Below, piece by piece: positions 9,021 to 18,352 of a stretch of 64,000 bases of DNA. Positions within the stretch are counted from its first letter, which is position 1. The number at the start of each line of letters is the position of its first letter. The notes beneath the pieces are model-generated. The model saw nothing but the letters and a program-made list of their open reading frames with translations, made no database searches and was not told the origin of the DNA. The DNA is from JACVRW01 sp963821275 (GTDB lineage: Bacteria > Actinomycetota > Thermoleophilia > Solirubrobacterales > Thermoleophilaceae), in the NCBI GenBank assembly GCA_963821275.1, contig CAWGDF010000004.1:248001-312000 (forward strand), written 5' to 3'. The position numbers and the translations under genes were made by a program.

Positions 9021-9836
9021 TCAGCCTTGACACGTGGGGCACCAGTAGGTCGTCCTGTTGTCGTCGCCCTGGCCGCGTGCGCGGATCGCCGTGCCGCAGC
9101 GGCGGCAGGGCAGGCCGGTGCGCTCGAACACCCACGTGCTGGAGTCGCCGCGCGGGTGCGGCCGGTCGGGGCGGAAGCTCACGATGCGCCCGCCCCGCTC
9201 CGCCGAGATGCGCATCAGGGGACGCACCTCGCCGACGATCGCCAGCGCCTCCGCGTGGCTGACCTCGCTCAGGGGGCGCCAGGGGTCGATGCCGGCCAGA
9301 AAGCAGCCCTCGGCCTTCCACGCGTTCCCGATCCCGGCCAGGTTGCGCTGGTCGAGGACCGCGTCGCCGATCCCACGGCTCTGGTCGTCCTCGCGAAGGC
9401 GCCGCAGGAAGCGCTGCTCGTCGAACTCGTCCGCCAGCACGTCGGGGCCCAGGCCGGCGATGCGCCGGTCGAAGCGCGTGCGCGAGTCGGTCATCAGCTC
9501 CAGCACCGGGCCGTCGAACTGAACCACCTCGTGCTCGGACGTGCGGATGACCAGCCACGCGCGCCGGGCCGCGCGCCGCCAGCGCTCGCCGTGGCGGTAC
9601 ACACCCCACTTTCCGGTCATCCGGAGGTGCGAGTGCAGCGTCAGCCCGCCCTCGAAGCGGATGAAGAGGTGCTTGCCGTGCGCGTCCACGGCGCGCACGC
9701 CCCTACCCTCGAGCCGCTCCGGCCAGCGGTCGCGCCCGAACCGGGGATGGCGCGTCTCGACCGCGGTGATGTCGCTTCCCACGAGCGCCGCCGATATCCG
9801 CCGCGCCGCGTGGTGGATCGTGTCGCCCTCGGGCAT
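9021..9836 (-). CDS. nei2: Fpg/Nei-family DNA glycosylase/AP lyase (Nei2-like)
   Basis: A base-excision repair enzyme that removes oxidised bases and cleaves the abasic site. The 271-residue protein begins MPEGDT, giving the catalytic Pro2 and Glu3 once Met is removed. The helix-two-turn-helix holds LDQRNLAGIGNAWKAE. The C-terminal zinc finger is CRRCG...CPTC (C-x2-C, 16-20 residues, C-x2-C). PEGDT rather than PELPE favours the endonuclease VIII/Nei2 group of Actinobacteria over Fpg. It directly follows lhr on the same strand (34 bp), so a repair operon is likely. Confidence 0.9.
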   Translation of the reverse strand: MPEGDTIHHAARRISAALVGSDITAVETRHPRFGRDRWPERLEGRGVRAVDAHGKHLFIRFEGGLTLHSHLRMTGKWGVYRHGERWRRAARRAWLVIRTSEHEVVQFDGPVLELMTDSRTRFDRRIAGLGPDVLADEFDEQRFLRRLREDDQSRGIGDAVLDQRNLAGIGNAWKAEGCFLAGIDPWRPLSEVSHAEALAIVGEVRPLMRISAERGGRIVSFRPDRPHPRGDSSTWVFERTGLPCRRCGTAIRARGQGDDNRTTYWCPTCQG

Positions 9837-9870
9837 CCCACGATCGTACGCGCGCCGCGGCGCCTGGAGA

Positions 9871-12800
9871 TCAGGCGCTCAGGGTCAGCCGCCGGGGGCC
9901 CTGCCGGAAGCCGAGCTCGATCAGAAGGGCGCCCACCGCGCTGCCCACCACCGGCTCGCCGTCGAAGCGCTCCAGCCCGAGTCGGGGGACACGCCCGCGC
10001 CGGACCGCGTCGGCGAGCGCCTCGAGCGCGTCCCGCAGCCACTCATCGTTCGGCTCGCGCAGCGGCAGCAGGGCCTTGCCGCCGCGCTCCACGTAGAGCA
10101 CCGGCTCCGCGTCGAGGGTGACGACGAACGCGCCCGGAACGCGCGCCGGCCGCCGGCCGCTGTCGTCATCCTCGCGCTTCGGCCATGGCAGTGTGGCCCC
10201 GAACGGGTTGGCGGGGTCGGTGACGGCCAGGACCACGGCGCCGGCCGGCTCGTCGGCGCGCATGGTGCGCAGGCGCTCGATCGCCGCCGGCAGCGCGAAC
10301 TGCGCTCCCCCGAGTCCCTCGACGAAGTAACCGCGGCGCGCGGTGCCCAGGGTCTCCAGGTTGGAGAGCTCGCCGTAGAGCCCCGCGAACCCGCCGGGGA
10401 TGCCCTCGGCCAGAACGGTCTCACGGGTGACGATCCCGTAGCGCTCGAGCAGCACCTCGCACAGCGCACGCATACGCGGGCCGTGGGCGGGTGCATCGGC
10501 GAACAGCGGGGCGGTGAGCGACCAGCGCCCCTGCACCTGGGGCGCTCCCGGCCGGCGGCGGCGGGCGAAGCGACGGCCCGCGTCGCGCTGGCGCTTGGCC
10601 AGGGTGAGCCGGGGCGCGCGCAGCGGGGCGAAGGCGTCGTTGGTCGCCTCCCCCGCCCAGGTGAGGTCCCACAGGGCCTCCTGAAGTTCCAGTGGCTCGA
10701 CGGACTCGAGGTCGGCCAGGAGGTCGGCCCAGAAGGCTGCGCCCCGCTCGAGGCGATCGCGAATCGTCTGGTGCAGGGGCCCGTCCGGCCGCTCGGCCTT
10801 GATGGGCGGGGGGCCCAGCCAGCGGGCGTCCTCACGGAAGTAGAGGGCTACGCGGCCCGAGCTTCGTCCCAGCGAGCCCGCGCCGACCCAGACGAGCTCG
10901 CCGCTCGCGCACAGCTGGTCGAGCCAGGCCGGGGAGTAGGCGCCGGCGCGGCGGGGCAGCACGTCTCGCTCCCATACGTCCGGCGCCAGCGCCACGCCCT
11001 GCAGAGGCACCAGGAGCTCGCGCAGGCGGTCGACTCCCGCGCCCCCTGCAGGCGCCGCGTCCACCCCCTGCCAGGCGGGCAGGAAGCGGGCCAGCGCGCG
11101 CTGCTCGGCGGGCTCGACCTCCTTGCGCAGGGTGGCCAGCGAGGCCCGCCGCAGCCGGCGGAGCACATCCGCGTCGCACCACTCGCGCCCGCTTCCGCCT
11201 GGCCGCAGCTCGCCGAGCACGAGTTGCCCCGCTCCTTCGAGCTCCCGCAGCACCGGCGCCAGGTCCAGGGCGTAGCGGTCCGACGCCTCCCTGGTGGTGA
11301 AGGGTCCGTGGGTGCGGGCGTAGCGGCGGACCAGCCGCTGCAGCGGCTCCTCGACCGCCTCCAGGAAGACGGCGGGCAGGCCGCCGGGAGGCACCGCGCC
11401 GAGGGCGTCGCGGAACAGGCCGGCGTCCTCAGCCGGGATCCAGCGCTGCTCGCCACCGATGCGCATCCGCACGGCGCGCCGCTCGCGCTCGAGGTCGGCG
11501 AGCATGCGCTTCGCCGAGACGGCCTCGAGACACCGGGCCTGCGCTTCGTCAGCGGTCAGATCGCCCACGGCTCGCAGCACGTCGTGCAGCCCGTCCGCGT
11601 TCGCGGCGCGGGTGCGGTCGCTCAGGCGCTGCAGGTCGGCCTCGACCTCTGCGAGAGCGCCCGGGTCGATCAGCTCGCGCAGCTCCTCCTGGCCCAGCAG
11701 CTCGCGCAGCAGATCCCGGTCGAGCGACAGCGCCGCCGCGCGCCGCTCGGCGCTCGGCGTGTCGCCCTCGTACATGTAGGTGGCCACGTAGTCGAACAGG
11801 AGCGACGAGGCGAACGGCGAGGCGCGCTGGGTCTCGACCTCGACCAGCGAGAGCTCGCGGGTATGAAGGCCGCGAAGCAGCTCCTCCAGGCCGGGCAGGT
11901 CGAGCACGTCCCGCAGGCACTCGCGGTAGGTCTCGAGCACGATCGGGAACTGGCCGTAGCGCTTGGCCACCTCGAGCAGCGACTGGGCCTTCAGCCGCTG
12001 CTGCCAGAGGGGAGTGCGCTTGCCCGGGCGCGCGCGCGGCAGCAGGAGCGCGCGGGCGGCGTTCTCGCGGAAGCGCGCGCCGAAGAGCGCCGAGCTCGAC
12101 AGCTCACGGACGACTAGTTCCTCGGCGGCGTCCGGCTCCACCAGCACCAGCTCGGCCGAGGGCGGCTCGTCGGCGTCGGGCAGGTGCACGATGATGCCGT
12201 CGTCCGACCAGATGGCGTCGGACTCGAGGCCGAACTCGTCCCGTATTCGCGCGGACAGCGCCAGCGCCCACGCCGCATGCACGCGCCCGCCGAAGGGCGA
12301 GAGCACACACAGCCGCCAGTCGCCGATCTCGTCGCGAAAGCGCTCGATCACCAGCGTGCGGTCGCTCGGCACCACACGCGTGGCGTCGCGTTGCTCACGC
12401 AGGAAGGTGAGGAGGTTGCGGGCCGCCCGCTCGTCGAGGTCGTACTCGCCGGCCAAGTCGCTCGGGTCGCGCTCCACGGACTCGCGCGAGAAGGCGCCGA
12501 TCGCCGCGCCGAGCTCCTTGGGCCGGCCCACGCCGTCGCCGCGCCAGAAGGGAACCGCCCCCGGCGCTCCCGGCGCCGGCACCACGATCACCCGGTCGCG
12601 GGTGATCTCCTCGATCCGCCAGGTCGACGCGCCCAGGAGGAACGTCTGGCCGGGGCGCGCCTCGTAGACCATCTCCTCGTCCAGCTCGCCCACCCGGCGG
12701 CCGTCGGGAAGGTGCACCCCGTACAGGCCGCGGTCTGGGATCGTGCCCGCGTTCGTGACCGCCAGCTGAAGTGCCCCGCGGCGGGCGCGGATCGTGTCCT

Positions 12801-14310
12801 CCACCCGGTCCCAGACGATCCGGGGCCGCAGCTCGGCGAACTCCTCGGAGGGATAGCGCCCGTCGAGCATGTCGAGGACGCTGTCCAGCAGCTCGCGCGA
12901 CAGCTCGGCGTAGGGGTAGGCCCGGCGCACCGTGTCGTGCAGCTCGCCGACCTTCCACTCGTCGCCGGTGGCGACCATCGCCACCACCTGCTGGGCGAGC
13001 ACGTCGAGCGCGTTGCGGGGGACGACCGTGGGCTCGATGTCACCGTCGCGCATGCGACGGGCGACCACTGCGCACTCGAGCAGGTCGGCCCGGAACTTCG
13101 GGAAGATGCGCCCGATCGAGACCTCGCCCACGCCGTGCCCGGCTCGCCCGATCCGCTGCAGGCCGGCGGTGACCGACTTCGGCGACTCGACCTGAATCAC
13201 GAGGTCGACCGCGCCCATGTCGATGCCGAGCTCGAGCGACGAGGTGGCCACGAGGCAGGGAAGCTCGCCCGACTTGAGCAGGTCCTCGACCACCAGGCGC
13301 TCCTCACGGGCCAGCGAGCCGTGATGGGCGCGTGCGATGGCCGCCGGCTCGTCCCCGTTCTCCTCGGCCGCCAGCTCGTTGAGCCGGACCGCGAGGCGCT
13401 CGGCGCCGCGCCGGTTGTTGACGAAGACGATGGTCGAGCGGTGCTCTCGCACCAGCCGCAGGAGCTCCGGGTAGATCGCGGGCCAGATCGAGCGGGCGGT
13501 TGCCGCCGGCGCGCCGCCACCCAGGCCCTCGCCCACCAGGTCGCCGCCGCCGGCCGCCGTGCCCATTCCCCCCAACGCGGGGTCGGTGACGTCATGCGCG
13601 TCCGGCTCGCGCATGTCCTCGACCGGTACGTGGATCTTGAGGTCGAGCGGCTTGCGCATGCCGGCGTCGACCAGCGTGCAGTCCCGCCCGGGGCCGGTGA
13701 GAAAACGGCCCACCTCCTCGAGCGGGCGCTGGGTGGCCGACAGCCCGATGCGCTGCAGCGAGCGGCCTGCCAGATGCTCCAGGCGCTCGAGCGTGAGCGC
13801 CAGGTGCGCGCCTCGCTTGGTTCGGGCCACGGCGTGGATCTCGTCGACGATCACCCACTCGGCGTCCACCAGGAACTCGCGCGCCCGCGAGGTGAGCATC
13901 AGGTAGAGCGACTCGGGCGTGGTGATGAGCACGTCCGGAGGCGTCCGCAGCATGGCCTGGCGTTCCTTCTGGGGCGTGTCGCCGGTGCGTATAGCCACTG
14001 AGATGTCGCCCCCGATGCCCTTCAGCGGCGCGCGCAGGTTCTTCTCCACGTCGTAGGAGAGCGCCTTGAGCGGGGAGACGTACACCAGCCGCGTGCGGCG
14101 GGGCTCGGCGGGATCGGCCACCAGCCGGTCGAGGCCCCAGAGGAAGGCGGCGAGCGTCTTACCCGACCCGGTCGGAGCCGACACCAGCACGTTCTCCCCC
14201 CGCGCGATCGCAGGCCAGGCCCGGGCCTGGGCCTCTGTGGGCCGCTCGAAGGAGCGCGAGAACCAGTCCCTTATCCCGGGGGTGAACGATGCGAGCGGGT
14301 CGGAAGACAT
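9871..14310 (-). CDS. lhr: Large Lhr-type ATP-dependent DNA helicase
   Basis: A 1479-residue superfamily 2 helicase implicated in DNA repair. The N-terminal core has the Q-like motif RPTEAQARAWPAI, Walker A APTGSGKT, DEIH box VDEIHAV, motif III LSATQRP, VNNRRGAERL and motif VI QRIGRAGH. The remaining roughly 900 residues are the winged-helix/beta-barrel and Lhr C-terminal domain found in the long actinobacterial form (about 1500 residues). The ATG of MSSDPL is preferred over an in-frame GTG three codons upstream. It is followed by nei2 on the same strand, which supports a shared repair role. Confidence 0.95.
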   Translation of the reverse strand: MSSDPLASFTPGIRDWFSRSFERPTEAQARAWPAIARGENVLVSAPTGSGKTLAAFLWGLDRLVADPAEPRRTRLVYVSPLKALSYDVEKNLRAPLKGIGGDISVAIRTGDTPQKERQAMLRTPPDVLITTPESLYLMLTSRAREFLVDAEWVIVDEIHAVARTKRGAHLALTLERLEHLAGRSLQRIGLSATQRPLEEVGRFLTGPGRDCTLVDAGMRKPLDLKIHVPVEDMREPDAHDVTDPALGGMGTAAGGGDLVGEGLGGGAPAATARSIWPAIYPELLRLVREHRSTIVFVNNRRGAERLAVRLNELAAEENGDEPAAIARAHHGSLAREERLVVEDLLKSGELPCLVATSSLELGIDMGAVDLVIQVESPKSVTAGLQRIGRAGHGVGEVSIGRIFPKFRADLLECAVVARRMRDGDIEPTVVPRNALDVLAQQVVAMVATGDEWKVGELHDTVRRAYPYAELSRELLDSVLDMLDGRYPSEEFAELRPRIVWDRVEDTIRARRGALQLAVTNAGTIPDRGLYGVHLPDGRRVGELDEEMVYEARPGQTFLLGASTWRIEEITRDRVIVVPAPGAPGAVPFWRGDGVGRPKELGAAIGAFSRESVERDPSDLAGEYDLDERAARNLLTFLREQRDATRVVPSDRTLVIERFRDEIGDWRLCVLSPFGGRVHAAWALALSARIRDEFGLESDAIWSDDGIIVHLPDADEPPSAELVLVEPDAAEELVVRELSSSALFGARFRENAARALLLPRARPGKRTPLWQQRLKAQSLLEVAKRYGQFPIVLETYRECLRDVLDLPGLEELLRGLHTRELSLVEVETQRASPFASSLLFDYVATYMYEGDTPSAERRAAALSLDRDLLRELLGQEELRELIDPGALAEVEADLQRLSDRTRAANADGLHDVLRAVGDLTADEAQARCLEAVSAKRMLADLERERRAVRMRIGGEQRWIPAEDAGLFRDALGAVPPGGLPAVFLEAVEEPLQRLVRRYARTHGPFTTREASDRYALDLAPVLRELEGAGQLVLGELRPGGSGREWCDADVLRRLRRASLATLRKEVEPAEQRALARFLPAWQGVDAAPAGGAGVDRLRELLVPLQGVALAPDVWERDVLPRRAGAYSPAWLDQLCASGELVWVGAGSLGRSSGRVALYFREDARWLGPPPIKAERPDGPLHQTIRDRLERGAAFWADLLADLESVEPLELQEALWDLTWAGEATNDAFAPLRAPRLTLAKRQRDAGRRFARRRRPGAPQVQGRWSLTAPLFADAPAHGPRMRALCEVLLERYGIVTRETVLAEGIPGGFAGLYGELSNLETLGTARRGYFVEGLGGAQFALPAAIERLRTMRADEPAGAVVLAVTDPANPFGATLPWPKREDDDSGRRPARVPGAFVVTLDAEPVLYVERGGKALLPLREPNDEWLRDALEALADAVRRGRVPRLGLERFDGEPVVGSAVGALLIELGFRQGPRRLTLSA

Positions 14311-14374
14311 GCGACCCACGAGCGTATCGCGAAGGCAGGCGCACCTCCGTGTGCGCCGCTGTGTTCAGACGCAC

Positions 14375-16084
14375 ATGCGCGCTCGAGTCGTCCTGACCGC
14401 CCTGCTCGTGCTGGTGTTCGCCCCGGCGGCAGAGGCCAAGCCGAACATCGTCGTGCTGATGACGGACGACCAGACGCTGGAGTCGATGCGCGTGATGAAC
14501 AGGACGAACTCGCTGATCGGCGGCAAGGGGACGACCTTCACCCGCAGCTTCGTGAACTACTCGCTCTGCTGCCCATCGCGCGCGACGCTCTTCACCGGCC
14601 AGTACGCCCACAACCACGGCGTGCTCGGCAACGGGCCGCCGGCAGGAGGCTACGGCCGGCTGGACAAGTCGAACTGGCTGCCGGTCTGGCTCCAGCAGGC
14701 CGGCTACCGGACCATGCACGTGGGCAAGTTCCTGAACGGCTACGGCCGGCTCGCGCCGACGGAGGTGCCGCCCGGCTGGAGCGACTGGCACGGCACCGTC
14801 GACCCCTCGACCTATCGCTTCTGGGGCTACACCGTCAACGAGAACGGGACGCTGCGCACCTACGGCACGGCTGCACGCGAGCCCGAGCTCTACTCGACCG
14901 ACTTCTTCGCCCGGCGGGCCAACGAGCTGATCACCTCGGCGGCGCCCTCCGACGAGCCCTTCTTCCTCTCGGTCGCGTTTCTGGCCCCGCACAGCGGCGG
15001 GCCGAACGACACCGACGACCCCGCGAACCTGGCCACCCCCACACCGGCGCCTCGTCACCTCAACGTGTTCGCCTCCGAGCCGCTGCCGGCGTCGCCGGCC
15101 TTCAACGAGGCCGATATGTCCGACAAGCCGCTCGCGCTACAGCGCCGGCGGCCGATCGGGGTCCCCAGGGCCAACGCGATCCTGGAGGGCTATCGGCAGC
15201 GGCTCGAGTCCCTGCTGGCCGTGGACGAGGCCGTGGAGTCGATCCTCGGGACCCTGTTCACGACGGGCGAGCTGAGGGACACGGTGGTCCTGTTCACCAG
15301 CGACAACGGCTTCTTCCACGGCGAGCACCGCGTGCCGGCGGGCAAGCTGTTGCCCTACGAGCCCTCGATCAAGCTGCCGCTGCTCATGCGCGGACCCGGC
15401 GTGCCCCGAGGTGAGACCCGCAGCCAGCTCGTGACAAACGCCGACCTCGCGCCGACGATCCTCGACGCGGCGGACGCCCGCTCCGGACGGACGCAGGACG
15501 GCCGCTCCCTGTTCGGCCTGTTCAAGGACCCCCGCGCGCAGTGGGGGCGCGAGCTTCTGCTCGAGGGCGGCTCCAATCAGGGGCTCACCTACAGCGGCCT
15601 GCGCAACTACCGCTGGAAGTACGTCGAGCACAGAACGGGCGAGGTCGAGATGTACGACCTGTCGAGCGATCCCGACGAGCTCACGAGCCTCCACGCCGAC
15701 CCGGCGCTCACCCCCGTGCGCAGCGCGCTGTCGGCGCGGCTGGCGGCGCTGAGGCGGTGCTCCGGCGGCGGCTGCCGGGCGAAGCCGGCGCTGCGTCTGG
15801 ACGCCGCCCGCCGCCAGTGCCGGTTCACGGCCGCAGTTCGCGGCACCGACGCCCCGGCGATCGAGCGTGTGGAGCTGCAGATCCGGCGCCGGCCCCGCCC
15901 GGGCGACGAGGACGAGCCCTACAGCTTCCGTCGGTTGGCCCGCGACCAGAGCGCGCCCTTCCGCAAGCGGATCCGCCTGGTGGGAGTGCAGCCGGGCCGC
16001 CGCTTCCTCCTGCGGGCGCGGGTGCGGCTCGACGACGGCCGCTCGGTGACGATCGACGAGAAGCGGCGGAGCTGCCGGGTGTAG
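14375..16084 (+). CDS. Secreted type I sulfatase
   Basis: A 569-residue exported sulfate-ester hydrolase. The Sec signal peptide (MRARVVLTALLVLVFAPAAEAK) ends with an AEA-type site near residue 21. The sulfatase signature is CCPSRATLFTGQ. Cys65 of C-x-P-S-R would be converted to formylglycine by a formylglycine-generating enzyme, which is not in this window. Calcium ligands include the MTDDQ pair near residues 30-33 and FTSDNGFFHGEH. The N-terminal two thirds match N-acetylglucosamine-6-sulfatase-like enzymes. The last 100 residues (CSGGGCRAKPALRLDAARRQC onwards) form a separate Cys-bearing tail of unknown role. The substrate is not assigned. Confidence 0.9.
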   Translation: MRARVVLTALLVLVFAPAAEAKPNIVVLMTDDQTLESMRVMNRTNSLIGGKGTTFTRSFVNYSLCCPSRATLFTGQYAHNHGVLGNGPPAGGYGRLDKSNWLPVWLQQAGYRTMHVGKFLNGYGRLAPTEVPPGWSDWHGTVDPSTYRFWGYTVNENGTLRTYGTAAREPELYSTDFFARRANELITSAAPSDEPFFLSVAFLAPHSGGPNDTDDPANLATPTPAPRHLNVFASEPLPASPAFNEADMSDKPLALQRRRPIGVPRANAILEGYRQRLESLLAVDEAVESILGTLFTTGELRDTVVLFTSDNGFFHGEHRVPAGKLLPYEPSIKLPLLMRGPGVPRGETRSQLVTNADLAPTILDAADARSGRTQDGRSLFGLFKDPRAQWGRELLLEGGSNQGLTYSGLRNYRWKYVEHRTGEVEMYDLSSDPDELTSLHADPALTPVRSALSARLAALRRCSGGGCRAKPALRLDAARRQCRFTAAVRGTDAPAIERVELQIRRRPRPGDEDEPYSFRRLARDQSAPFRKRIRLVGVQPGRRFLLRARVRLDDGRSVTIDEKRRSCRV

Positions 16085-16260
16085 GGGCGAGGCCACGGCC
16101 AGAACGCCACCCGGAAGGCCGGCTCGGTCCTGTGCGTGACGGTTGGCGTTCTATACGCGCGGAAGGTCACTCCCGCCCGGGCGCGCCGGCCTGATGGAGG
16201 CTTGTATGGCCGGACTGCGCCGGGCCGGGCTCCCGAATCAGTCATCTAGGCTGCGGCTCC

Positions 16261-16566
16261 ATGGATTCACACGCTTTCCGGCGCGCTGCGGCTGCGGCGC
16301 TGGCCGCTCTGGCCCTGGCAGGAGCCGGTTGCGGCGGCGATGACGTCCAGAACGACGCCGAGAACCTCCAGAACGAGGCCGAGGATGCCGCGCAGAACTT
16401 CGAGAAGGAGGCCAAGGAGCTGCGGCGGGAGATACGCGAGGGAGCTTCGCCGGAGGAGATCGAGAAGAAGACCCGGGAGCTGCAGAAGAAGGCCGAGGCT
16501 CGCGGTGAGGACTTCGAGCAGGAGGCCAAGGAGCTGCGCAAGGAGCTCCGCGAGCAGGTGCCTTAG
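16261..16566 (+). CDS. Small predicted lipoprotein with charged coiled coil
   Basis: A 101-residue protein. The N-terminus is a lipoprotein signal with lipobox LAGAGC (Cys24). The rest is almost pure charged helix rich in Glu and Lys (NEAEDAAQNFEKEAKELRRE and a similar repeat EDFEQEAKELRKELRE), predicted to be a coiled coil. The two EAKELR segments suggest an internal duplication of about 45 residues. The function is unknown; a periphery-of-membrane or wall spacer is conceivable. Its stop overlaps the stop of the convergent small membrane gene by 3-4 bases. Confidence 0.7.
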   Translation: MDSHAFRRAAAAALAALALAGAGCGGDDVQNDAENLQNEAEDAAQNFEKEAKELRREIREGASPEEIEKKTRELQKKAEARGEDFEQEAKELRKELREQVP

Positions 16567-16775
16567 CCGGCGAAGTCGTCACGCACCAGCTCGTGCAGAT
16601 AGGCGCCGAGGGCCAGGCCGGCCAGCGCCAGCAGGCTGAGAATCGCCCCCTCGGCCCCAGCCAGCACCGTGGTGACCGGAACGGCCGCGGCCGGCACCAG
16701 CAGCAGTCGGCGCCGGCCCAGCATTAGTCCGCCCAAGGCCGCGACCTGCAGCAGCAGCAATCCAGCGAGGGACAT
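16563..16775 (-). CDS. Small two-helix membrane protein, unknown
   Basis: A 70-residue hydrophobic protein with helices at about residues 3-19 and 42-60, and an RRR cluster between them. The acidic end (HELVRDDFAG) is probably cytoplasmic. It has an ATG start and plausible codon use, but I recognise no family. Being convergent and overlapping the lipoprotein gene by a few bases, it could also be a chance open frame. The following 147 bp (16776-16922) hold no gene I can support. Confidence 0.45.
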   Translation of the reverse strand: MSLAGLLLLQVAALGGLMLGRRRLLLVPAAAVPVTTVLAGAEGAILSLLALAGLALGAYLHELVRDDFAG

Positions 16776-16922
16776 TGCGTTGGCCTCCCTTGCTCTTCTT
16801 CGGGCCTACGGGGTTAGCTGTCGGGCTCGCGCCAGAAGAGCGGCGCTACGCGCGGGAACGCGATTCGCCCCGGTACTGCCTGGGTCCCCCGCTCCCCGGC
16901 CGCCGGGCGACCGGGAACTCGG

Positions 16923-17633
16923 CTATGGCTTGTTGCGGCGAGGCACTATAGCCGCGGTCCCGGCGGCGAGCGCCCGGGCCCGCGTGAACACCGCGTCCAT
17001 CATCTCCTCGGTGAGCTTCCCGGTGAAGGTGTTCTGCTGGCTCGGGTGGTAGGAGCCGAGGAGGACGGGGCCGTCCTCGACCGGGTGCTCGGCGGCGTGG
17101 CCGAAGCGGGGGCGCGGGCGCAGGCTGAGCAGGCGGGCCGCGGCATCCCAGGCGAACGACCCAAGGCACACGATCACCCGGGGGCCGATCAGCTCGAGCT
17201 CCTTGGCCGCGTAGGGCAGGCAGGCATCGCGCTCGGCGGGCGTCGGGCGGTTTGCGGGCGGGGCGCAGCGCACGGCCGCGGCCACCCAGAGGTCGTCGAG
17301 GCGCAGGCCGTCGCCGCGGTAGCGCGAGGTCGGCTGGTTCGCGAAGCCGGTGCGGTGGAGCGAGGAGAAGAGCCAATCGCCCGAGCGGTCGCCGGTGAAG
17401 ACCCGTCCGGTGCGATTGCCCCCATGGGCGGCCGGGGCGAGGCCCAGCACGTAGATGCGGGCCGCGGGATCGCCGAAGCCGGGCACCGGCCGGCCCCAGT
17501 ACTCCTCGTCGCGGAAGGCCGCGCGCTTCTCACGGGCCACCTGCTCGCGCCATTGCACTAGCCGGGGGCAGCGCCGGCAGCGGGTGATTCGTGCTTCTAA
17601 TCCTTCAAACGCCTGCCGGTCACGAATAGCCAC
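16923..17633 (-). CDS. udgB: Uracil-DNA glycosylase, family 5 (UdgB)
   Basis: An iron-sulfur uracil-DNA glycosylase that removes uracil and other deaminated bases. The 236-residue protein closely follows the mycobacterial UdgB pattern: N-terminal cluster cysteines CRRCPRLVQWREQVA, YWGRPVPGFGD, catalytic motif GLAPAAHGGNRTGRVFTGDRSGDWL, APPANRPTPAERDAC, and C-terminal motif YHPSQQNTFTG. GLAPAAHGGN without the family 4 Glu marks family 5. The start is the GTG of VAIRDRQ; it overlaps the upstream ABC permease gene by 37 bp and keeps both N-terminal cluster Cys. Being coupled to an ABC exporter is odd but may simply be operon packing. Confidence 0.92.
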   Translation of the reverse strand: MAIRDRQAFEGLEARITRCRRCPRLVQWREQVAREKRAAFRDEEYWGRPVPGFGDPAARIYVLGLAPAAHGGNRTGRVFTGDRSGDWLFSSLHRTGFANQPTSRYRGDGLRLDDLWVAAAVRCAPPANRPTPAERDACLPYAAKELELIGPRVIVCLGSFAWDAAARLLSLRPRPRFGHAAEHPVEDGPVLLGSYHPSQQNTFTGKLTEEMMDAVFTRARALAAGTAAIVPRRNKP

Positions 17634-18352
17634 TGGCACCAGGCGTACACGGGGATGGCCAGGGCAGCGGTGACCGCGAGCGAGAGCCAGATCGACACGT
17701 CGCTGTCGCCCAGGAAGCCGAAGCGCACGCCCTGCACGAGGTAGAAGATCGGGTTGAAGTGCGACAGCTCCTCCCACGGGGAGGGCAGCACCTCGACCGA
17801 ATAGAAGACCCCGCCGACGAAGACCAGCGGCAGGATGACGATGTTGTTGATGAAGGTGGTGTGATCCCAGGTCTCGGCGTAGATGCCGACCACCACGCCC
17901 AGCGCGCTGAAGAGGATCAGCCCCAGACCCACGGCCGCCAGCAGCGCGAACGGCCGCTCGACCGGCACGCCCACCAGCAGCAGCGACAGCACGAGCAGCG
18001 AGCCGCCGATCGCAAGCGCCCGGAACACCCCGCCGACGGTGTAGCCGAGCGTGACCTGCCAGGGTGGCAGCGGGGCGGAGAGCACGTCGTGGATGTAGCG
18101 GTCGAAGCGGGCCTGGAAGATCGACGAGGCGTTGTTCGCGTAGGCGGCCTGCACCATCGCCATCGCGATCAGGCCGGGCACGATGAACACCTCGTACTCC
18201 ACCTCGCCCACCTGCCGGATGCGGCCGCCCAGCGAGAGGCCGAACACGATGATGAACAGGATCGAAGCGATCACCGGGGCCAGCACCGTCTGGGTCCAGA
18301 GCTTGGACACCCGCAGCGTCTCGCGCCGGCAGAGCCAGACGAGTCCCGTCAT
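17597..18352 (-). CDS. ABC-2 type transporter permease
   Basis: A 251-residue integral membrane protein with six predicted helices and the ABC-2 signature region VFVGGVFYSVEVLPSPW before the fifth helix. It is of the daunorubicin-resistance/NodJ type. The start (MTGLVWLCRRE) shares ATGA with the stop of the ATPase gene upstream, so the two are translationally coupled into one exporter. Such two-gene systems export drugs, glycans or lipids; the substrate cannot be told here. The dTDP-rhamnose genes just upstream make a glycoconjugate conceivable. Confidence 0.88.
   Translation of the reverse strand: MTGLVWLCRRETLRVSKLWTQTVLAPVIASILFIIVFGLSLGGRIRQVGEVEYEVFIVPGLIAMAMVQAAYANNASSIFQARFDRYIHDVLSAPLPPWQVTLGYTVGGVFRALAIGGSLLVLSLLLVGVPVERPFALLAAVGLGLILFSALGVVVGIYAETWDHTTFINNIVILPLVFVGGVFYSVEVLPSPWEELSHFNPIFYLVQGVRFGFLGDSDVSIWLSLAVTAALAIPVYAWCQWLFVTGRRLKD

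Noticed and set aside
9541..12117. 858-codon open frame on the plus strand inside lhr
   Set aside because: It is antisense to a clear helicase, Arg/Gln/Gly-rich and without domains; long shadow frames are expected at this GC content.
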